Positions 1 to 8,458 of a DNA stretch of 54,294 nucleotides are shown piece by piece. Both the position numbers and the translations under genes were made by a program. Source of the DNA: Ureibacillus terrenus (GTDB lineage: Bacteria; Bacillota; Bacilli; Bacillales_A; Planococcaceae); NCBI RefSeq assembly GCF_006569205.1, contig NZ_VIGD01000016.1:1-54294 (forward strand), in the 5' to 3' direction. Position 1 is the first letter of the stretch. Every line of letters starts with the position of its first letter. The notes beneath the pieces were generated by a model that saw nothing but the letters and a program-made list of their open reading frames with translations, ran no database searches and was not told the origin of the DNA.

Positions 1-127
1 CTCAAGATGAGATTTCCCATTGCGTAAGCAAGTAAGATCCCTCAAAGACGATGAGGTAGATAGGTCCGGGGTGGAAGCACGGTGACGTGTGGAGCTGACG
101 GATACTAATCGATCGAGGACTTAACCA
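1..127 (+). rRNA. rrl: 23S ribosomal RNA, 3' end (partial)
   Basis: The window opens inside the 3' terminal domain of a 23S rRNA gene. The segment carrying the GGTCCGGGGTGGAAGC stretch and ending GAGGACTTAACC is the conserved closing part of Bacillales 23S rRNA. The gene begins upstream of the window, so only about 127 nt are visible. The 3' end is placed by similarity to the usual ACTTAACC terminus and may be off by a few bases. It is followed by a short spacer and 5S rRNA, the normal rrn order. Confidence 0.93.
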
Positions 128-181
128 GAAAAAAACACTTTCGATGCCGTTATCCAGTTTTGAGGGAACAATCCTCATATT

Positions 182-298
182 GTGAAGTGACGATAGCGAA
201 GAGGTCACACCCGTTCCCATACCGAACACGGAAGTTAAGCTCTTCAGCGCCGATGGTAGTTGGGGGCTTCCCCCTGCGAGAGTAGGACGTCGCTTCGC
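182..298 (+). rRNA. rrf: 5S ribosomal RNA
   Basis: This is a complete 5S rRNA of about 117 nt. The internal stretch GCGAAGAGGTCACACCCGTT and the later CCGAACACGGAAGTTAAGC are hallmark 5S sequences. The ends were set by pairing GTGAAGTGACG at the 5' end with CGTCGCTTCGC at the 3' end, which forms helix I with only G-T wobbles. It lies 54 nt after 23S rRNA in a spacer typical of Bacillales, and a strong terminator follows directly. Confidence 0.95.
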
Positions 299-301
299 AA
301 G

Positions 302-333
302 AAAGCACCACTGAAAAAGTGGTGCTTTTTTTG
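302..333 (+). terminator. rRNA operon intrinsic terminator
   Basis: An 11-bp perfect stem (AAAGCACCACT with AGTGGTGCTTT) and a 5-nt loop lead into a run of T. It sits 4 nt after 5S rRNA and ends the rrn transcript. Confidence 0.9.
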
Positions 334-419
334 CTTAGGATAGCATAAAATTTTGGTTTTTTTTGTAAAATTGTGTTGCTAAAATATTTTAATGTCCTTC
401 CTGGTATATGCAACCGCTC

Positions 420-455
420 AGCTTAGAGAACTTCCATTTCTCTAAGCTTTTTTTG
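420..455 (+). terminator. second intrinsic terminator downstream of the rRNA operon
   Basis: The arms AGCTTAGAGA and TCTCTAAGCT form a 10-bp stem followed by seven T. No gene lies between it and the first rrn terminator, so it is either a back-up rrn terminator or what remains of a lost gene. Confidence 0.75.
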
Positions 456-569
456 TTATTAAATCAAATGCTACAAAGACAACTGTTATATGAATTATAA
501 AATTTTTTTGTTATTTGTATTCAATTTTTGATTTTTAGTTTTTAAAATTTAAGCTAAGGAATTGGTAAT

Positions 570-880
570 GTGAATAAATTAACGAAAGCGCAATTCGATG
601 CTTTAAAAAACTATCCCAGATCTTTACAAGATAAGTTTCTATCTATAAATAAACCTTGTATTAAACTGAAATTATTCATTAACCACTTCAAAAATCGGTG
701 GGTTTGGATATTTTCCAAAAAATATGGAATACCCAAAAAATGCGAATGGACCATTAGGGTTGCTTGCACAAATCAGTTTTGCAGAATTTGAGCCTTATGA
801 GGATTTTCGATCTAGTGGTTTGTTGGCTATTTATTATTTATATAGACTTAACAAGTGTTATTTATACGGTGCTAATTTAG
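570..880 (+). pseudogene. DUF1963 (YwqG-type) protein remnant, frameshifted and truncated
   Basis: The first frame starts at 570 (MNKLTKAQFDALKNYP, then KPCIKLKL) and the homologous reading then moves to another frame. From about 688 that frame reads SKIGGFGYFPKNMEYPKNAN and continues GPLGLLAQISFAEF, which is the core signature of the DUF1963/YwqG family (SKxGG..P...G.PL.LLAQINF.E). The switch lies near 660-690. After the GLLAIYY stretch (about residue 40 of the second frame) homology fades; family members are usually 250 residues or more, so the C-terminal half is missing. A hairpin terminator follows at 898. No function is expected. The family assignment is from memory of the motif. Confidence 0.6.
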
Positions 881-897
881 AGAATGGTTATAAAATC

Positions 898-943
898 GGA
901 ATAGGGAAAAAATCTTTATTTTTTCCCTTATTCCGTTTTTTTA
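898..943 (+). terminator. intrinsic terminator after the DUF1963 remnant
   Basis: GGAATAGGGAAAAAA pairs with TTTTTTCCCTTATTCC (one bulged T), followed by G and a T-run. It lies between the remnant and the convergent LytTR gene and may work weakly in both directions. Confidence 0.7.
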
Positions 944-966
944 ATTTAATATTGAATTTTGATGAA

Positions 967-1644
967 TTAAAATTCAAGGGCTCTTCTCAAATTGTTAATA
1001 TACGATTGGCTGACAGGCAACTCGACTCCGTTTTTCAGTTGAATAATAAAGTTTGTCGTAATGTCTTTTGTAATATTTTTTATATGATACATATTTAATA
1101 TATAGGAGCGATGAATTCTTATGAAAAATTCAGGCAGTTTTGTTTCGAGCTCTTTCAGCGTGAAATTTGTTTTAAATTGATCATCATTTGTATAAAACCA
1201 AGTCCGCTTTTGAAGGCTTTCGATATAAGTGATTTCTTCAACGGGAACAGGCGTCCACATGTCTTCTTGTTTTCCGGTCAAAAATTTGTAAGGCTCCTTT
1301 TTGACTGGTGTATAGGAAGACGGGAAAATAATGATTAATGCCGCATCTTTTTGATCTAAATAAATTGGATAACCCATGACAAAATAAGGTTCCCCAAAGA
1401 TGGTTGAATCCACAATCACATCTGTTTTGATTCGTGTTTGAATTACACGGGCCGCAACGCTTTCAGGATGAATTTTCCTCTCAATTTTCAGGTTCACATG
1501 TTCAAAGCTTGGAGCAAAATAAATATAAGAATCTTCGTACGCCAAGGCAATGGAAGCGTTTTTTGGAATCCAATCTTCTAATATAATTTTGAATTGCTCT
1601 AACCCCTTTTTTGAAACAGGAAAACATTTCATCTCCACGTGCAT
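967..1644 (-). CDS. LytTR-family DNA-binding regulator
   Basis: A transcription regulator of about 225 residues. The C-terminal 100 residues form a LytTR domain: VPVEEITYIESLQKRTWFYT, then FTLKELETKLPEFFIRIHRSYILN and a final VSQSYINNLRRALE. The N-terminal 120 residues are not a CheY receiver (no phospho-acceptor pattern) and look like a small sensory domain, so this is a one-component regulator rather than a two-component response regulator. The frame is open to a TTG at 1689 that has no ribosome site. The ATG at 1644 follows AAGGGGG, though the spacing is short, so the start is uncertain. It is transcribed divergently from aceA across a 200-bp gap, which makes aceA a candidate target. The domain call is firm; the target is inferred. 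Confidence 0.85.
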   Translation of the reverse strand: MHVEMKCFPVSKKGLEQFKIILEDWIPKNASIALAYEDSYIYFAPSFEHVNLKIERKIHPESVAARVIQTRIKTDVIVDSTIFGEPYFVMGYPIYLDQKDAALIIIFPSSYTPVKKEPYKFLTGKQEDMWTPVPVEEITYIESLQKRTWFYTNDDQFKTNFTLKELETKLPEFFIRIHRSYILNMYHIKNITKDITTNFIIQLKNGVELPVSQSYINNLRRALEF

Positions 1645-1749
1645 TTCCCCCTTTTTAAAAATTCTGAATCTTGCGCATTCATCCCCCAAAATAATTAGTT
1701 CATCCTGAAAATTCTGTATTTCGTCATAAATTTATACATTTTTTCAGCG

Positions 1750-1789
1750 ACTGTTATATATTAGGCTTATAATAAATATACCTGTTATG
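1750..1789 (+). promoter_or_regulatory. repeated CTGTTAT elements and TATAAT between LytTR gene and aceA
   Basis: CTGTTAT occurs at 1751-1757 and again at 1782-1788, 31 bp apart (three helical turns) on the same face, with TATAAT at 1768-1773 between them. LytTR proteins bind direct repeats centred on GTT, normally about 21 bp apart. The match to known consensus is loose, so this is a suggestion only. Confidence 0.3.
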
Positions 1790-1852
1790 AAACAGAATGT
1801 AAATTACTTTTCTAACAGAGTGTATTGAATTAAAGGGGAAGGTGTGAATGAA

Positions 1853-3145
1853 ATGTTAACGCAACAAGAAAGAAAGGCAAGAGTAGAAGCATTAAAAAAA
1901 GATTGGGCTGAAAATCCGCGTTGGAAAGGAATTGAACGCCCATATTCTGCAGAAGATGTAGTGAAATTACAGGGGTCTGTAGTAATTGAGCACACACTAG
2001 CAAAACGTGGTGCTGCAAAACTTTGGAAACTGTTGCATGAAGAAGAGTTCATCAATGCATTGGGTGCATTAACTGGTAACCAAGCTGTACAACAAGTAAA
2101 AGCCGGTTTGAAAGCTATCTATCTATCAGGCTGGCAAGTAGCAGCCGATGCGAACTTGGCAGGTCAAATGTATCCAGACCAATCATTATATCCGGCAAAC
2201 TCAGTTCCACATGTTGTAAAACGCATCAATCAAGCATTACAACGTGCTGATCAAATAGAGCATGCAGAAGGCCGCGACGATGATTTTGACTATTTCGCAC
2301 CAATCGTTGCCGATGCGGAAGCAGGATTTGGTGGACCGCTTAACGTATTCGAATTAGTAAAAGCCATGATCGAAGCAGGAGCTGCAGGTGTTCACTTGGA
2401 AGACCAATTGGCTTCTGAGAAAAAATGCGGTCACTTAGGCGGTAAAGTATTGCTTCCAACTCAAAATGCGATTCGTAACCTAATTGCTGCGCGTTTAGCT
2501 GCAGACGTGATGGGTGTAGATACAATCTTAATCGCTCGTACTGACGCTGATGCAGCGGACATGGTAACTAGCGATATCGACCCTCGCGACCACGAATTTA
2601 TTACTGGTGAACGCACTCCTGAAGGATTCTTTAAAACAAGAGCAGGTATTGATCAGGCAATTGCCCGTGGTTTGGCTTATGCACCATATGCTGACCTAAT
2701 CTGGTGCGAAACATCTAAACCATCATTGGAAGAAGCTCGCAAATTTGCTGAAGGAATCCACTCTAAATTCCCTGGCAAAATGCTAGCTTACAACTGTTCA
2801 CCATCTTTCAACTGGAAAGCAAATCTTTCAGACAAAGAGATTGCAGAATTCCAGCGTGAAATCGCGAAGATGGGTTATAAATTCCAATTCGTAACATTAG
2901 CAGGATTCCATACACTCAACAAATCCATGTTCGAATTGGCTGTTGAATACAAAGATCAAGGTATGGCAGCTTACTCTAAACTGCAACAAGCTGAATTCGA
3001 CTTGGAGAAAAAAGGTTACACAGCTACAAGACACCAACGTGAAGTTGGTACAGGCTACTTCGATGAAGTATCAATGGTTATTTCTGGCGGTACTTCTTCA
3101 ACAACTGCGATGGCAGGCTCAACTGAAGCAGAACAGTTCGCGTAA
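1853..3145 (+). CDS. aceA: isocitrate lyase
   Basis: Isocitrate lyase splits isocitrate to glyoxylate and succinate, the first step of the glyoxylate shunt, in the cytoplasm. The catalytic signature [11 protein letters not shown] is intact at about residues 190-200, and the metal-binding region [10 protein letters not shown] and the later [15 protein letters not shown] match the family. The length of 430 residues is normal. The ATG at 1853 is preferred because GGGGAAGG lies about 10 nt before it; an in-frame GTG at 1844 sits almost on top of that site. Codons look like those of a highly expressed gene. The usual partner, malate synthase, is not in the window; the next gene is a glyoxylate-type aminotransferase. 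A hairpin without T-run follows at 3191-3224. Confidence 0.97.
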   Translation: MLTQQERKARVEALKKDWAENPRWKGIERPYSAEDVVKLQGSVVIEHTLAKRGAAKLWKLLHEEEFINALGALTGNQAVQQVKAGLKAIYLSGWQVAADANLAGQMYPDQSLYPANSVPHVVKRINQALQRADQIEHAEGRDDDFDYFAPIVADAEAGFGGPLNVFELVKAMIEAGAAGVHLEDQLASEKKCGHLGGKVLLPTQNAIRNLIAARLAADVMGVDTILIARTDADAADMVTSDIDPRDHEFITGERTPEGFFKTRAGIDQAIARGLAYAPYADLIWCETSKPSLEEARKFAEGIHSKFPGKMLAYNCSPSFNWKANLSDKEIAEFQREIAKMGYKFQFVTLAGFHTLNKSMFELAVEYKDQGMAAYSKLQQAEFDLEKKGYTATRHQREVGTGYFDEVSMVISGGTSSTTAMAGSTEAEQFA

Positions 3146-3190
3146 TATAAAAGTTTGTCTATGAAAGTGAAATGATAAACAAAATTTGAA

Positions 3191-3224
3191 AGAAGGGAAT
3201 CGGGCGATTGCTCCATTCCCTTCT
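3191..3224 (+). other. hairpin after aceA
   Basis: AGAAGGGAAT pairs perfectly with ATTCCCTTCT across a 14-nt loop, 45 nt after the aceA stop. There is no T-run, so it may protect or process the mRNA end rather than terminate transcription. Confidence 0.5.
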
Positions 3225-3873
3225 GACCAAAAAATTCCAATTCGAAAATAAAAAGCATGTTATTGCTAAAATAGCAAGAACTTATTAGTTTTTTGCAAAT
3301 CTAAAGAGCCACTTCACCAATTTGGGAAAATATGCTTACTTCACAAACAATTGTTTAAGCGTTCAATTATCTAGCTATGGAATTTAATGCTGTAAAGTAG
3401 ACTCTCCAAATCAAATCGAAAAATTAACAGACGTGCAAGTTTTGAATGAATGTTATTCAGAAGTTCCTGAAGGTACCTTTTCCGGGAAGGACTTCGGATG
3501 AAAATTTGTCGGGGTAATTCTTCGCTTCATGATTATGTGGTAGGACAGCATAAACTCAGTTTTAATTCAGGCCAGCAACGGAAGACTACTCTAAAAAACA
3601 ATGAATTCGCCATCCGAAAGGTATTCTAGGAAATGCTCAAACAGTGATGATGGAAATGAATAAAACCAAAAAAGTTTTATAAAACGGTCGTTTCGTAAAA
3701 GAGTTGATGAATTCTCATTGAAACTAATCAAAAGATCACAATGAATTCATTAAATCGCTTACGTCTTTACACAAAGGGGATTGTTTAAATAATCTATAGG
3801 TTGCCTCCTATATTGATAGTTTTAATGCTAAAGGGGTATGTTAAGGAATATATTAAGCAAATTGGGGATTTAA
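3225..3873. other. gene-free stretch with degenerate sequence
   Basis: About 650 bp with stops in all frames. A short open piece near 3413-3502 reads QIEKLTDVQVLNECYSEVPE before a stop and could be the relic of a gene, but no family is recognised. The right end holds an 18-bp sequence (3829-3846) that recurs at 39472-39489, and then a terminator. The pattern suggests decayed accessory DNA. Confidence 0.4.
3829..3846 (+). repeat. 18-bp dispersed repeat, copy 1
   Basis: TAAAGGGGTATGTTAAGG is identical to 39472-39489. In both copies TTAAGCAAAT follows a short distance downstream. It sits in non-coding DNA next to a terminator. Confidence 0.6.
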
Positions 3874-3917
3874 ACCTTACTTGTCTGGGTAAACTCACAA
3901 GTAAGGTCTTTTTTTTT
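3874..3917 (+). terminator. intrinsic terminator
   Basis: ACCTTACTTG pairs with CAAGTAAGGT and is followed by about ten T. It stands just before the aminotransferase gene and ends whatever crosses the 3.2-3.9 kb stretch, possibly aceA. Confidence 0.75.
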
Positions 3918-3993
3918 AACTAAAATAGTAGAAGGAAAAAAGCGTTTTAACGAGAATTATTCTTCTTAAATATATGAAAAAGGGGAACGAAAA

Positions 3994-5166
3994 ATGCGGA
4001 ATCAGGATATTCTATTAGTTCCGGGTCCGACTCCGGTAGTGGATGAGATTTATGATGCTTTGTCACAAGAAACAAGAGGGCATACTGATCCACGTTTTGT
4101 CGAAGTTTATAGAAATGCATTGCGGCAAACAAGGGAACTATTCCAAACGGATGGAGAAGTATTTGTTGTGGCGGGATCCGGTACGTTGGCAATGGAAATG
4201 GCGATAGTTAACACCGTCGGAAAAGATGAGCGTTTATTGGTTTTAAGTCAGGGCTATTTTGGCGACCGATTTGCCAGATTGGCAGAAGCTTACAATTTGC
4301 AGGTAGATGTATTGCAGTCAAAATGGGGGGAGCAAATTGATCCCTCATTAGTAGAAAAAGCCCTGAGAGAAAAAACTTATAAAGCTGTCACCATCACCCA
4401 TGCGGATACATCCACTGGGGTTGTTGCCGATTTAGAAGCCTTGGTCCCGATCATTAAACGTGCAGGTGCACTGGTCATTTTAGACGGCGTTGTCGCGACT
4501 GCAGCAATGGATGAAAATATGAGTAAAGCGTATGGACATCCGGATTATAAACTGGATATCGTTCTTACCGGTTCACAAAAAGCCATTGGCATACCGCCGG
4601 GCCTTGCCATCGTTGCGTTTAATCAAACGGCGCTGGAGGCCCGAAAACAATTAGGACGTATTCCTGCTTATTATTGTGATATTGAAAATTGGAAGCCGAT
4701 TATGGAAGACCCGTCAAAATATTTTGCGACTCCTCCAGTCAATTTAATTTATGCCTACAATGAGGCTTTGAAAATTATATTATCCGAAGGAATGGAAAGG
4801 AGAGAAAAACGGCATATCGCTTATGGCAAGGGGATGAGAGCAGCAATGCGGTCCTATGGTATGCAGCCATTGGCAAGGGAAGAAGTTGCGGCCCCCACAT
4901 TAAGCTGCATTTTTTACCCTGAAGGCGTGGAGGATGCGGCTTTTCGAAATGCACTTGCATCCCGCGGAATCATTGTTGCAGGTTCATTAGCGCATCTAGC
5001 AGGAAAGGCATTCCGTATCGGCCATATGGGAAATACTACCCCTGAAATGTTGGAAAAAGCTATTCAGGTAATCGGTGAAGTGCTCCAAGAGCTAGGGCAT
5101 CCTGTAAATATTAAACGGGCAATAGAGGCCTTTAGGCATGAAATGGAACAGGCAGTACTGAAATAG
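3994..5166 (+). CDS. class V aminotransferase (serine/alanine-glyoxylate type, PucG-like)
   Basis: A 390-residue PLP-dependent class V (fold type I) aminotransferase. It starts with the typical LLVPGPTPV, has AGSGTLAMEM for phosphate contact, ILDGVVATAAMD with the pyridine-binding Asp, and GSQKAIGIPPG, in which Lys forms the Schiff base. Members transaminate glyoxylate to glycine using alanine, serine or ureidoglycine; PucG of B. subtilis is a relative, but no purine-degradation genes adjoin this copy. Its position after aceA, which makes glyoxylate, suggests a glyoxylate-to-glycine role. The start ATG has AAAAGGGG upstream. The exact amino donor cannot be read from sequence. Confidence 0.88.
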   Translation: MRNQDILLVPGPTPVVDEIYDALSQETRGHTDPRFVEVYRNALRQTRELFQTDGEVFVVAGSGTLAMEMAIVNTVGKDERLLVLSQGYFGDRFARLAEAYNLQVDVLQSKWGEQIDPSLVEKALREKTYKAVTITHADTSTGVVADLEALVPIIKRAGALVILDGVVATAAMDENMSKAYGHPDYKLDIVLTGSQKAIGIPPGLAIVAFNQTALEARKQLGRIPAYYCDIENWKPIMEDPSKYFATPPVNLIYAYNEALKIILSEGMERREKRHIAYGKGMRAAMRSYGMQPLAREEVAAPTLSCIFYPEGVEDAAFRNALASRGIIVAGSLAHLAGKAFRIGHMGNTTPEMLEKAIQVIGEVLQELGHPVNIKRAIEAFRHEMEQAVLK

Positions 5167-5210
5167 TGGTAATCCGATAGAAGAGAGAGATAAATATCAA
5201 ATATCAGTTA

Positions 5211-5238
5211 AATCATCCACAAGTTGGATGATTTTTTA
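5211..5238 (+). terminator. intrinsic terminator after the aminotransferase gene
   Basis: AATCATCCA pairs with TGGATGATT over a short loop, followed by a T-run. Confidence 0.85.
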
Positions 5239-5317
5239 TTTTTGCAATTAAAATGTAATGGATCTATGAAAATAGTATACTAACATTAATAGAATATATA
5301 TTTTAGGTGATTTGGCC

Positions 5318-6031
5318 GTGGAACAACCGATTGTAATCATTCCAGCCCTAAATCCGTTGCCGACATTCATTGAATATACAAAGAGCTTATTAGAATTGGG
5401 CATTCATTCTATCATTATCGTAAATGATGGCAGTGATTCGAAATACCGTTCAATTTTCCGCGAACTATCATCAATGGACCAATGCATTGTGTTAGATCAT
5501 GTCGAAAATAAAGGGAAAGGAAGAGCTTTAAAAACAGGATTCCGCTACGTTTTAAAACATTTTCCGAAAACCGGTTCCGTATTAACAGTAGGGGCTCATG
5601 GGCAGCATACGATTGAGGATGTAAGCCTTGTATTACAAACTTCAAGATTATTTTCCAACGGGATTGTTTTAGGGGTTCGTAATTTCCGTTCAAAAGACTT
5701 GTCTTTTAAGGACGCAATTGGCCAACAAGCAGCGTCATTAGTATTTCAACTGCTGTTCCATCGCCGCATTTTGGATGCTCAAACAGGTTTGCGCTCGATT
5801 CCAAAAAAGGATTTATCTTGGCTTCTGAATGTCCCAGGTGATTCTTATGACTATGACATTAATATGCTTATAGAAGCCATCAAACGGCAAATACCAATCT
5901 ATGAAATCCCGATTGGCCAAGCGAAAATAAAAAAGAATTCGATTATTCATTACGATGAAATTATGAACTCCAAAAAAATCATTCACCAAATCCTTCTAAA
6001 TTTTATGAATTACCACAAAAAAAAATCATGA
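5318..6031 (+). CDS. glycosyltransferase family 2-like protein with a degenerate DxD motif
   Basis: About 237 residues with a GT-A, DPM1/GT2-like layout: VIIPALNP at the N-terminus, IIIVNDGS, then NKGKGRALKTGF. Family members next carry a metal-binding DADGQH or DSDGQH; here the corresponding text is VGAHGQH (residues 91-97), so both acidic residues are lost. The downstream RILDAQTGLR and YDYDINMLIEA match the family acceptor region. It has no membrane segments. The GTG at 5318 is chosen because AGGTGA lies 7 nt before it; the upstream TTG at 5312 is too close. It may be inactive, or it may handle its donor without the usual metal site. The next gene, 50 nt on, encodes a membrane transglutaminase-like protein. 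Confidence 0.75.
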   Translation: MEQPIVIIPALNPLPTFIEYTKSLLELGIHSIIIVNDGSDSKYRSIFRELSSMDQCIVLDHVENKGKGRALKTGFRYVLKHFPKTGSVLTVGAHGQHTIEDVSLVLQTSRLFSNGIVLGVRNFRSKDLSFKDAIGQQAASLVFQLLFHRRILDAQTGLRSIPKKDLSWLLNVPGDSYDYDINMLIEAIKRQIPIYEIPIGQAKIKKNSIIHYDEIMNSKKIIHQILLNFMNYHKKKS

Positions 6032-6080
6032 AACTTTCAACATAAAAAATCGTACATTTTTATTGGATTTGAAGGATGAT

Positions 6081-7439
6081 GTGAGTAATTTTTTTATGAA
6101 TAAGGAAATAAATGTATTAAATGGTTGTATAGAAGAAGTTGCAAGTGATCATGTGAGTGGTGGTGAAGATAATTTGTTCAAACGCATAACAATCATCGTA
6201 ATACTCCTGATTTTGTTGAAGCCTGCATATGATTTTTCGAAACCTATTTGGGAAGAAGCGGTTCAAGCAATTAATATAAATAAAGTGATAGAAAAGATTG
6301 AAAACATCAATATTGAGGATGTGGACCGAACAGCAACGGAGAAAGTTTTAAATACTGCTTCAACGATATCCGATTTACAAGACACTGTTCAATTGCAGAA
6401 TCAAGCGCAATCTGCCGAAGAATTGGCGGATGCATTTTATTACCATTTCAGCCAATGGGATACGGATTTTGAAATACAGTATAAGGGGAATACAAACAAT
6501 ATCGAAATCCTCCTTAAACAGGCGGTGGAAGATGCCTCCAATCGCGATCAATATATATTAGGCCACTTGGGCGATCGGAAAATTGATTATGAGTACGATA
6601 ACAGCCATGCCATTTTCAAAGTAAAACAAGCATATTTAACAAATGCTGAACTGGAACGGTATGTGGATGAACAGGTGGACAGGATCCTGTCCAGAGTGAA
6701 TGCAAATGCCATGTCCGACTTTGAAAAAGTGAAATTTGTGAATGATTATATTGTAAAAAATACCGTATACAGCACTGACACAAATTTAAGCCCCCATAGC
6801 GCGGCGGCCGTTTTAAAAGAACATAAAGGGGTCTGCCAAGGCTATGCGCTTCTTGCTTTAAAAATGCTGAGGGAACTTGGGGTTGAAACATTATATGTAG
6901 TGGGCGAGGTGAATACAGGCCCTCACGCTTGGAATTTAGTAAAAGTGGATGGGAATTGGTATCATTTGGATACTACATGGAATGATCCGGTGCCTGACCG
7001 GGGGAATATCGTACGATATCAATATTTCCTTGTTGATGATGCGACGATGAAATTGGATCATCATTGGGAGGAAGGGGATTATCCAAAAGCGACAAGCAAA
7101 AAATATGATTTTATGGCAAAAATGGATCATGCCTATGAACACGAGGGGCATATTTATTACAGCAATGTCCAGGATTACAACCGATTGTACCGATTGAGTT
7201 TATCGACCTGGGAAAATCAGCGGTTAACAAGAAGCAGAGCCCAATATATCGTTGGGGCCGGCGACTGGATCTATTTCAGCAATTATTCAAATGGCGCCTA
7301 TCTTGCAAGAATCCGGACAAACGGTACGGAAGAATCCATTATTTACCCGGAAAAAGTAAGCAATCTGCAAGTTGAAAATGGTTTTTTAATTTTCGAAACC
7401 GATGAAGGATTAAAAAGAATGGCAATTGAAACTTCATAA
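6081..7439 (+). CDS. membrane-anchored transglutaminase-like protein with C-terminal DUF5050-like region
   Basis: About 452 residues. A short cytoplasmic tail is followed by one membrane segment (RITIIVILLILLKPAY, near residue 40) and a long outer part. Residues 220-320 form a transglutaminase-like core with the catalytic Cys in GVCQGYA, His in GPHAWN and Asp in HLDTTWNDP. The last 110 residues have repeating I-Y-Y/F-S-N units (HIYYSNVQDY, WIYFSNYSNG) like DUF5050 propeller-type repeats. The role is probably to act on cell-surface peptide bonds as a protease or cross-linker; the substrate is unknown. The start is uncertain: GTG 6081 has GAAGGA 4 nt before it, TTG 6063 has none. The neighbouring glycosyltransferase could share a promoter. 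Confidence 0.8.
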   Translation: MSNFFMNKEINVLNGCIEEVASDHVSGGEDNLFKRITIIVILLILLKPAYDFSKPIWEEAVQAININKVIEKIENINIEDVDRTATEKVLNTASTISDLQDTVQLQNQAQSAEELADAFYYHFSQWDTDFEIQYKGNTNNIEILLKQAVEDASNRDQYILGHLGDRKIDYEYDNSHAIFKVKQAYLTNAELERYVDEQVDRILSRVNANAMSDFEKVKFVNDYIVKNTVYSTDTNLSPHSAAAVLKEHKGVCQGYALLALKMLRELGVETLYVVGEVNTGPHAWNLVKVDGNWYHLDTTWNDPVPDRGNIVRYQYFLVDDATMKLDHHWEEGDYPKATSKKYDFMAKMDHAYEHEGHIYYSNVQDYNRLYRLSLSTWENQRLTRSRAQYIVGAGDWIYFSNYSNGAYLARIRTNGTEESIIYPEKVSNLQVENGFLIFETDEGLKRMAIETS

Positions 7440-7444
7440 ATTGC

Positions 7445-7475
7445 AAAAAAGAAAAAGGGGCTTTCCTCTAGCCCC
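7445..7475 (-). terminator. terminator of the EamA-lyase-kinase operon
   Basis: Read on the minus strand, GGGGCT pairs with AGCCCC and is followed by T-rich sequence (TTTTTCTTTTTT). It lies about 50 nt past the kinase stop codon. Confidence 0.75.
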
Positions 7476-7521
7476 AGTTACTAACGTGCCGACCGACTTG
7501 ATCGAAATTGAAAAACCATTA

Positions 7522-8457
7522 TTATTGTAATGAAAGGATGGCTCTGTTGGCAATATAGTCAATGGGATTTTGATTGCATAAATGAAAGGAAATACGAGGA
7601 TATTTTTCCTTTACATAATCTTTGTACAGTTTTAAGATTACTGCATTGCTTTTTAGGACGCCGCCATTCAGGTAAACCGTGAAATCTTCATTAATCTGCC
7701 CCACTTTTCGAAGGACGGCATGGGTCATCAAGGCCAGCTCTTTAGCGGCATTGCAAGCAATGTCAATCGCCCGTTCATCACCAAGGGAAATGGCTTTCGG
7801 AAGCACTCTGGAAATGTTGGCGATTTGTGCATTTGTGTAATCGGGATGATAGATCCAATCGTTCAATTGTTCAATATTGCTGATTTGCAACATGTCATAA
7901 ACAAGATCGGTGAGGACGGTAGGTTTTTGAAGGCGGCCGTCTTCAAATCGGAATATCGCATTCAATATTTCCCTCCCGATCCAGTAACCGCTGCCTTCAT
8001 CTCCAACCCGGTGCCCCCATCCCCCGGAGCGTACAATTTTTCCTTTGCCGTCTGTCGCATAGGCGGCGGAACCGGTGCCAGATATAACAAGGGCACCCGG
8101 TTGTTTTCCGGTTAATCCGATTAATGTGGACTGCACATCGTTTTCTACAATGATCCTTCCGATTTGAAACGGGGAATTTTTGCAGCTTCGGTCAACCATC
8201 AGTTGGACGATAGAAAGCCCTTTTATTGTGTCGATGCCTGCCATTGCAAATGCGGCAATGTCAATGGCACGGATTCCCGTTTCTTTGTATGCATCTCCCA
8301 ATAAATCTGTCAAAACCTTTTCGGCTTTCTCCGTGCCGATTGCCTGATAATTGGTGCTTGTTGATGTTTTTTCGAAATATATATTTCCTTTAATATCCCT
8401 CAATGACAAAACCGTTTTTGTTGCTCCGCCATCAACCGCTAAAATATATTGAGTCAT
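7522..8457 (-). CDS. BadF/BadG/BcrA/BcrD-family ATPase, probably an N-acetylglucosamine-type kinase
   Basis: A 311-residue ASKHA-fold ATPase. Phosphate 1 motif: LAVDGGATKTVLSL at the N-terminus. Phosphate 2 and adenosine motifs: VISGTGSAAYATDG and LNGGVLKS. The GWGHRVGDEGSGYWIG stretch is the hallmark of the NAGK/BadF sugar-kinase branch, and the iron-sulphur cysteines of dehydratase activators are absent, so a sugar or amino-sugar kinase is favoured. The start ATG at 8457 follows GAAGAAGG and begins 1 nt after the stop of the lyase gene, so the two are translationally coupled. In B. subtilis MurK is a comparable enzyme. Pairing with an ArgH-like lyase is unusual and leaves the substrate open. 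Confidence 0.85.
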   Translation of the reverse strand: MTQYILAVDGGATKTVLSLRDIKGNIYFEKTSTSTNYQAIGTEKAEKVLTDLLGDAYKETGIRAIDIAAFAMAGIDTIKGLSIVQLMVDRSCKNSPFQIGRIIVENDVQSTLIGLTGKQPGALVISGTGSAAYATDGKGKIVRSGGWGHRVGDEGSGYWIGREILNAIFRFEDGRLQKPTVLTDLVYDMLQISNIEQLNDWIYHPDYTNAQIANISRVLPKAISLGDERAIDIACNAAKELALMTHAVLRKVGQINEDFTVYLNGGVLKSNAVILKLYKDYVKEKYPRISFHLCNQNPIDYIANRAILSLQ

Positions 8458-8458
8458 T

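Noticed and set aside
298..569. tRNA genes after the rRNA operon
   Set aside because: No cloverleaf or GTTCGA-type T-loop was found; only two terminators are present.
3290..3830. A decayed insertion sequence in the aceA-aminotransferase gap
   Set aside because: No transposase motif could be read in any frame and no terminal inverted repeats were found; only described as degenerate DNA.
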